Translations under genes and position numbers: made by a program | Assembly: GCF_031755915.1 (NCBI RefSeq) | Contig: NC_083386.1 | Span: 23,297,001-23,361,000, forward strand | DNA: 64,000 nt | Reading direction: 5' to 3' | Origin: Ziziphus jujuba | Lineage: Eukaryota; Streptophyta; Magnoliopsida; Rosales; Rhamnaceae | Part shown: positions 58,451 to 64,000 of the stretch, one piece after another | How the letters are laid out: each line of letters begins with the position of its first letter | Numbering within the stretch: position 1 is the first letter of the stretch | Notes under the pieces: model-generated | What the model saw: the letters and a program-made list of their open reading frames with translations, nothing else | Databases searched by the model: none | What the model was told of the DNA's origin: nothing

Positions 58451-61400
58451 TGTGTCAGGACCCATCCAAAATTCCTTCCCCGGAACCCTAGACAAGCCCT
58501 GATCCCAGGGAAATTCCACCGAACCTTCCAACGAAAAATCCGGCATCACCTCCCCTAAAGGTAGGACTTACCAAAAATTACCTGCACTGAAAACACACTT
58601 CAAAAAAAATTCATCCCCTTATTCCTCCCACATTACTACAATTTGTTTCCACAAATTTACAGCACTTCAAATAATAACAGCAGCAACCCAGTGCATAAAG
58701 AACAACTACATGTCCAATACAGTATACAGAGCATTATACAGATAAATGTGGAACTTATACAATGACAGATAAAGAAGTAATACAGGATGGAGAGGAAAAA
58801 GGGAAGAAATACTTTTTGAACCTTCGGCAACGAACTGAGACGTTGGGCTCGCCCCGGACAATCAACGTCTCCAACCTGGACCTAGGGGAACGGAATTTAA
58901 GAGTGTGAGATGCTAATCATCTCAGTGAGTGACCCTATCTACCATACACCTTTAATATTAATAATATAAAAATAAAGGAATTTAATTAATCCATACCGAA
59001 CAATTAAATAAATAAGTAAATAAACATTTGAAGTAATAATTTCTCTCAAAACCCTCACTATTCACTCCGTTGGAAATGTTCCCATTTTAAAACATTTTCA
59101 CAAAACCCGATATTCGTACCTCCCGAAAACCAAGGGATCAAACCATTTGATAAACAATAACTAATACCCCAATATATAATTAAAATGTAATAAATTATAA
59201 TAAATAATTTTTGAACACCTTTGGGGTTTGAAACTTTATCTGAAAATTACACCTGACGCACCACACCATATACCAGTGATGCCCTTCGATACCCAGCGTC
59301 CCGAGCACCGACTGGCGGGGAGATTAAAGAGAGAAACTTGCAAACGGCACTTCGGCGTCCCGACAGTACCGCTGCTGAAACCATCATCCCGGCCAAGGGA
59401 GGGGCAGCTGTGGCCAATATCAAACTTGCCTGCCCAGTCCAATGGCAACCACGGGAGAAATAATACTTGCGTGCTAAACCACATAATACTTGCGCGCTAC
59501 CACGTGTCCATACACCAGAACACCAATACTGTATGAGTGCGTCTAAAATAATTATTATTAATCAACCGTACCGTTTTCCAAAATTACTGTGGGAAATATA
59601 TCAAAATTTCACACTTACTATCCCACATATTTTTATTTAACAAATCGGTACGAAAACATCGATAACAAATAAAACCATACCTTTTCTCGTAATACGAGAT
59701 TCAACAATTGAAATACTGCGAGCAAAATTTATAAAATTAAACCACCAACTTAAACAAATATTTTCATAAAGTACTTAACCCAATTATGCCCGAAAATAAT
59801 ACTTAAAACCACGTACGATTATTACCGAAATATACTTTGCTCATGCATAATAAATAAATTAAACCACAATAAAACCATAACCAAATTGTACCACATGAGC
59901 ATAATTTAAATACCAATTAAACATAATTAATTGCCCAAAAATGATATAAAATCCAGACACAATCAATTACTGAAAATACTTGCTCATGTGTAATAAATAC
60001 CATTTAATCACAATAAAATAATAATCGGGAATTTCTTAATGACCCCAAAATTTCATTTAGCACTAATGGGTAAATATATATATAAAATAATATTTTTCCC
60101 GATTATATTTAAAATACTCCACATGAGCACCAATTACAAATATCAATTTAATACCACATAAATACAATTAATTACCCCAAAAACATTTTCAAAGGTGGGT
60201 CACTCACTTGGAGTACGCAATTAAACCATGATCCACCATGGGATCAATTCCACGACTCACCGATGCTCCTAGAACACAATTCACACACAGTTAAATAAAT
60301 TAATATTTTAATCGGGTAAATAATACCCCGTACCCGGGGGATCAAACACAAACGTTATCCAAACTTGACAAATTATATACCGAATCGAAGCTTGAGCGAC
60401 GAGGATTACCAATCCGGTCTCCATCGACCCCAATTCCGCCGGAGGTGGCCGGAAAGTTTTGGCCGGTTTTCAATTCCTCGTATCTCGCAAACCGCTTCGA
60501 ATTTTCGAGATTGGAGGCCATATTTGGACTCAAAGGGGTCGAAAATGGTGGAATAGAGGTATGAGTCGGGCTGGGTTGGTCGGAAATGGCGGGAATCGCC
60601 GGAAAAACGTAACCGGCCGCCGCCGACTTCACCGGCCCGATCTGGGCGCGTTCGGCGGCGACTGGCCGGGAAATTTGAAGGCTGAGGTTGCGAGGAGATG
60701 GACTACACCGGTGGCCGGCGCGTGTGGCATTCCGGCGACTGAAATCCGGCCAATGGTCGGTCAAACAGAGAGAGGGAGAGAGTCAAAGGAGAGAGAGAGA
60801 GGGAACAGTCTGTGCGTGTTTCTTTTTGTCTCTGTCGGGCTCGGGGAAGAAGAAGGGAAGGAAAGGAAAAGGAAAAGAGGAGGGTGTTTTCCCACGTGGG
60901 GAAAAGAAAAGAAAAAGAAAAAGAAAAGAAAAAGGAAAAGAAAAAGAAAAAGGAAAAAGGAAAAGGAAAAAGGAAAAATAAAAATAATTAAATAAATAAA
61001 TAAAAAATTATTATTTAAAATAATAATAAAAATAATTTGATATTACACATGGTTGACATGTGGCTTCTCAACATGGTGACACATGGTCACCTTCATTAAG
61101 TCACACGTGGCACATCGTTACGCGTTTAAAAATAATATTAAAATAATATGGTGTTTGAAAAACTTTACAGGTCCATAACTTTCAAACCACATGTCCAAAT
61201 CGGACGTGCCGCTAGTCTACAGACTCATATCGACGAGCACTTCACAACCATGCATGAGTCAACGCTCAACCTTGCATGAATAAAAAGTCAACTCCAGCAC
61301 CCCTTGGACAGTTTTGACCTCAACTTGTTTTGCTCATAACTTTCAAACCGTAGCTCAGTTTTGAACGTGCTACTAGTCTACGAACTCGTGCCAACGTGTA

Positions 61401-61537
61401 CTTCGTAATGGTACCTCAGTCAACCTAGAATTCCAATTGGGTCAAAAAGTCAAATTTTGACTCCTTCGGTCAACGGTCAATAGTCAACCTCGGTCGAAGT
61501 GCAAAAATTCCGACATGGTACGAGACGGGGTGTTACA
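58451..61537 (-). mobile_element. Complete LTR (LTR-3, probable solo LTR) of a Gypsy-type element, 3087 bp
   Basis: On the minus strand it starts TGTAACACCCCGTCTCG (61537) and ends CATGGGTCCTGACACA-like (58451: TGTGTCAGGACCCATCC on plus), so it has TGT..ACA ends. It is flanked on both sides by G-runs, which fit a 5-bp GGGGG target duplication. No gag-pol sequence adjoins it, so it is best read as a solo LTR formed by recombination. Inside are a degenerate repeat block near 59230-59540, a GC-rich part (60400-60760) and a purine-rich block (60895-60980). Open frames here are not recognisable proteins. Confidence 0.72.
60770..60985. repeat. Purine-rich low-complexity block in LTR-3
   Basis: GAGAGAGAG and GAAAAAGAAAAAGGAAAAG-type sequence, purine-only for long stretches on the plus strand. 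Confidence 0.9.
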
Positions 61538-61562
61538 GGGGGGGGAAGAGAGAGAAAGAGGG

Positions 61563-61610
<48 letters not shown>

Positions 61611-64000
61611 CCACCACCACGGGCCACCGTTGTTTCTTCCATTTCGGCCACCATTTTTGTACACGCACCACCCCACCACCTATGCATAATCATTTTCGGC
61701 CAGCCCACCAAATCCCACGGCCAGCCGACCACTGACGCGCTCGGATCGAGGCTTTTTCGGGCGGCGGCCCCGATTGCTTCAAACCCAGATTTCTTCCTAT
61801 CCCGGTATCCATTTGCCTCATTGCTGGTCCCATCCGTTCACCCATCCTCCGATCTACATTTCCTCCAAAAATCACAGTCAGTGGCCACCGGATGCACCGC
61901 CGGCAGTGATGGTTTCCGGTGACCACGGCGGCTCGTCGGGAAACTGATTTTCGGCGAGTTTCCAGTTGCACCACCCATCTTCTCCCACTAATTTTGACCT
62001 CCTGAATCCAAATCTAGTGTCCAATTTCCCAAATTCTTAACAGATTGTGAGAATCGAGGGCCTAAAATCTGAGAGCTTTCCTGCGAGATTCCGGCCGCCA
62101 TGGGTCCGATCAGTAAGACCAGATCCATGGGTTCGATTCGGTATATCATTCATAAATTTTTGTTGTCGTTTGTGTTAGCTTTCCCGGGTACCCGTTTGTC
62201 AATTATCCGATTAAAATATTAATATATTTGTTTTGATGTAATGTTGATATTTTAGGTGCACATGTGGGTAGTGGAGTTAATCCTGTGGAGAATTTTGATT
62301 GACACGCATGCTCGAGGTGAGTGATCCACCTTCAAACTTAATTTTCGGGTGTTAAATTATATTTATTTTGTGATAATTAAATGTTTGGATTTAATATTTT
62401 ATATGTTAAATATTTACCAAAATTATATTTGAAATTTTGAAGGCACAATTTGAATAAACTGAAATGTATATGTGCATTTAAGTATATTTTGAATTTTGAG
62501 GAATTGAAGGAATATTTATTTTAGATTATTGTTGATTTCATTGATGGATTTATTATGTATTTGAAAGTGTATATTTATGAGAAATTTGATTATTATGGAT
62601 TTTATGAGGTTTAAATGACATATATGATTCAAATTGGTTTTTAAAGATTTGAGGAAGAAATATTGATTTAAATTATTATGTTTCAAAAATATTTATGCCA
62701 TTGGAAAATTTGTATATTTAAATTGGTGGAATTAAGAGTTGATGGAATTTATGCGATGGATTTATGATGATAATTTTAAAAGGAATGTGAAAATTTATGG
62801 GTTTAAATGGATAAAATAAATCCGGTAGTATTTCATACATATATTAATTTTATGATTTATGAGTTTTTAAATACACCCACACGTACTGGTGTTCTGTATA
62901 TATGGATATGATTAGTGCGCACATGGATATGATTAGCTCGCAAGTGGGTGTGAGGAGCGCACAGGTGATTTATGGGTTGGCCTGTAGTTGCTATCGGACC
63001 GAGGGTCGGCAAGTTAATATCGGCCATAGCCATCCCCCCCCCCAATGATCAGGATGCCTGTTTGCAGCGGTGGGTGGGATGCCACGTGATTGTATGCCAG
63101 TTTCTCTCTTTAACCTCCTGTCTGACGGTGCTTGGGACGCTGGGTACCGTTGGCGCCATTGGTATATAATGTATGCATCAAATAGTTTTCACAACATGAT
63201 TTTCAAATATGAAATATTTTAAAATATTATTTTAATAAAAATGTATTTAATATTGTTTTATTAATTATTTAAATTTAAAGCTTTACACAATTTTTATGAA
63301 AATATTTTTTTCGAATTTATTATTCAAATTGTTTTGGTATTTTGAAATCAATTCTAATATATCATATTTTCTTTCATTTAATTTTATTCTTACCATTTAT
63401 TTTGATTTAATTATTCCTTTACTTAATTGTTCAATTAATTGATTTATTCTAATTAATTAATTATTTCCTAAATTGTCTTAATATAAGTTTCATTGATAAT
63501 TTTGCATTATTTGTTATGATATGTTATTAATCTTTTAGTAATTGTTATAAAAGTTTATTTTCATTTCTATTATTATTTCCATTTTAATTTTGAATTCTTA
63601 ATTTGTTGTGTTTTATTTGTAAATTATTTGATTAATTATTTTCTGAATCTTGGGGCATAAAATATCGGGTTTTGTGAAAACATTTTAAAAATAGAACATT
63701 TCCAACTGAGTGACTGTGAGGGTTTTGAGAGAAATTTTTTTTTCAACTATTATTACTAAACCATTTATGTATTTATTTATTTAATCATTATTTGTTTATT
63801 TACTTATTACTAAATTACTTAATTATTAGTAATTAGTAGACTAGATCGTTCACTGATATGATTAGCATATGATATTTTTAAATTTCATTCTCTTAGGCTT
63901 AGGTGGTAGACATTGTTCGATCAGGGCGAGCTCAATAGTTTGATCGTTCCTGGAAATCCGAGAAGTCTTCTTTTATTGATTTCTTGTTATGTAATTTTCT
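61538..64000 (+). mobile_element. Continuation of LTR-2 after the LTR-3 insertion, running off the window
   Basis: Begins with the other half of the G-run (GGGGGGGG), then (GA)n at about 61548-61605. It is collinear, in opposite orientation, with LTR-3: GATTCGGTATAT..CCCGATTAAAATATTAAT at about 62135-62225 pairs with 60310-60390; TCTCTCTTTAA and GGGACGCTGGGTA at about 63100-63150 pair with 59290-59340; GATGATTAGCAT-like sequence and GGGCGAGC at 63860-63930 pair with 58830-58925. The LTR end should lie about 0.4 kb beyond the window. Confidence 0.75.
61556..61610. repeat. (GA)n microsatellite
   Basis: An essentially uninterrupted GAGAGA run of about 40 bases inside LTR-2, next to the insertion point of LTR-3. 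Confidence 0.95.

Noticed and set aside
60342..60764. A 140-codon minus-strand frame and overlapping plus-strand frames in the GC-rich part of LTR-3
   Set aside because: Composition-driven open frames in both strands, no recognisable domain, and location wholly within an LTR.
57968..61537. A DNA transposon with 400-bp terminal inverted repeats (TGTAACACCCC ends)
   Set aside because: No target duplication flanks it, and the sequence after 61537 continues the left arm's LTR collinearly. Two LTRs in opposite orientation, one inside the other, explain all of the inverted similarity.
61477..61974. Several overlapping frames over the (GA)n repeat
   Set aside because: They translate the microsatellite (Glu-Arg or Ser-Leu runs) and lie in an LTR.

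Overview
This is a piece of nuclear genome from a flowering plant, very probably a eudicot. It is AT-rich, its genes carry many short GT..AG introns, and it is full of plant transposons (Copia and Gypsy-type LTRs, plant L1-type LINE, Mutator-like elements with 9-bp target duplications). The species cannot be named from the sequence. All exon structures were assembled by hand from reading frame, splice consensus and family conservation.

Layout. 1-3040: the end of a Copia-type retrotransposon (3' LTR 117-619) abutting a decayed LINE. 4055-8899 (minus): a complete 10-exon gene for a DUF676-type alpha/beta-hydrolase (359 aa). 9241-13975: AT-rich intergenic DNA. 14231-21369 (minus, plus a 5'UTR intron): a complete 12-exon ARABIDILLO gene (F-box, LRR and armadillo repeats, 929 aa). 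42349-46397 (plus): a complete 5-exon ankyrin-repeat/PGG membrane protein gene (558 aa). A broken PGG-domain relative lies at 55195-55640 (minus).

The most unusual part is 23.2-54.8 kb, where four Mutator-like elements (MULEs) can be delimited to the base because each has diverged terminal inverted repeats and a perfect 9-bp target duplication. MULE-A (23184-24461) is a Pack-MULE carrying a piece of a pKIWI502-like oxidoreductase gene. MULE-B (24706-30836) and MULE-C (30865-38341) are two relatives in opposite orientation whose target duplications are only 10 bp apart. Each has a broken MULE transposase and a remnant of a ULP1-type protease gene (Kaonashi-type arrangement), and each has acquired different host DNA: a coiled-coil protein gene fragment in B, and the first coding exons, with introns, of a dynamin-related protein 2 gene in C. 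MULE-D (47117-54788) keeps only the C-terminus of a transposase and holds an array of 255-bp repeats with GGTAATTACC palindromes that reverses direction, plus at least one unidentified spliced gene fragment.

56386-64000 is a nest of three related long LTRs: an LTR on the minus strand (56386 onward) is interrupted by a plus-strand LTR (57968 onward), which is itself interrupted at a G-run by a complete minus-strand LTR (58451-61537). No tRNA, rRNA, CRISPR or prokaryote-type feature was found. The three intact genes appear to be unrelated housekeeping, signalling and defence-type genes that are neighbours by position only.
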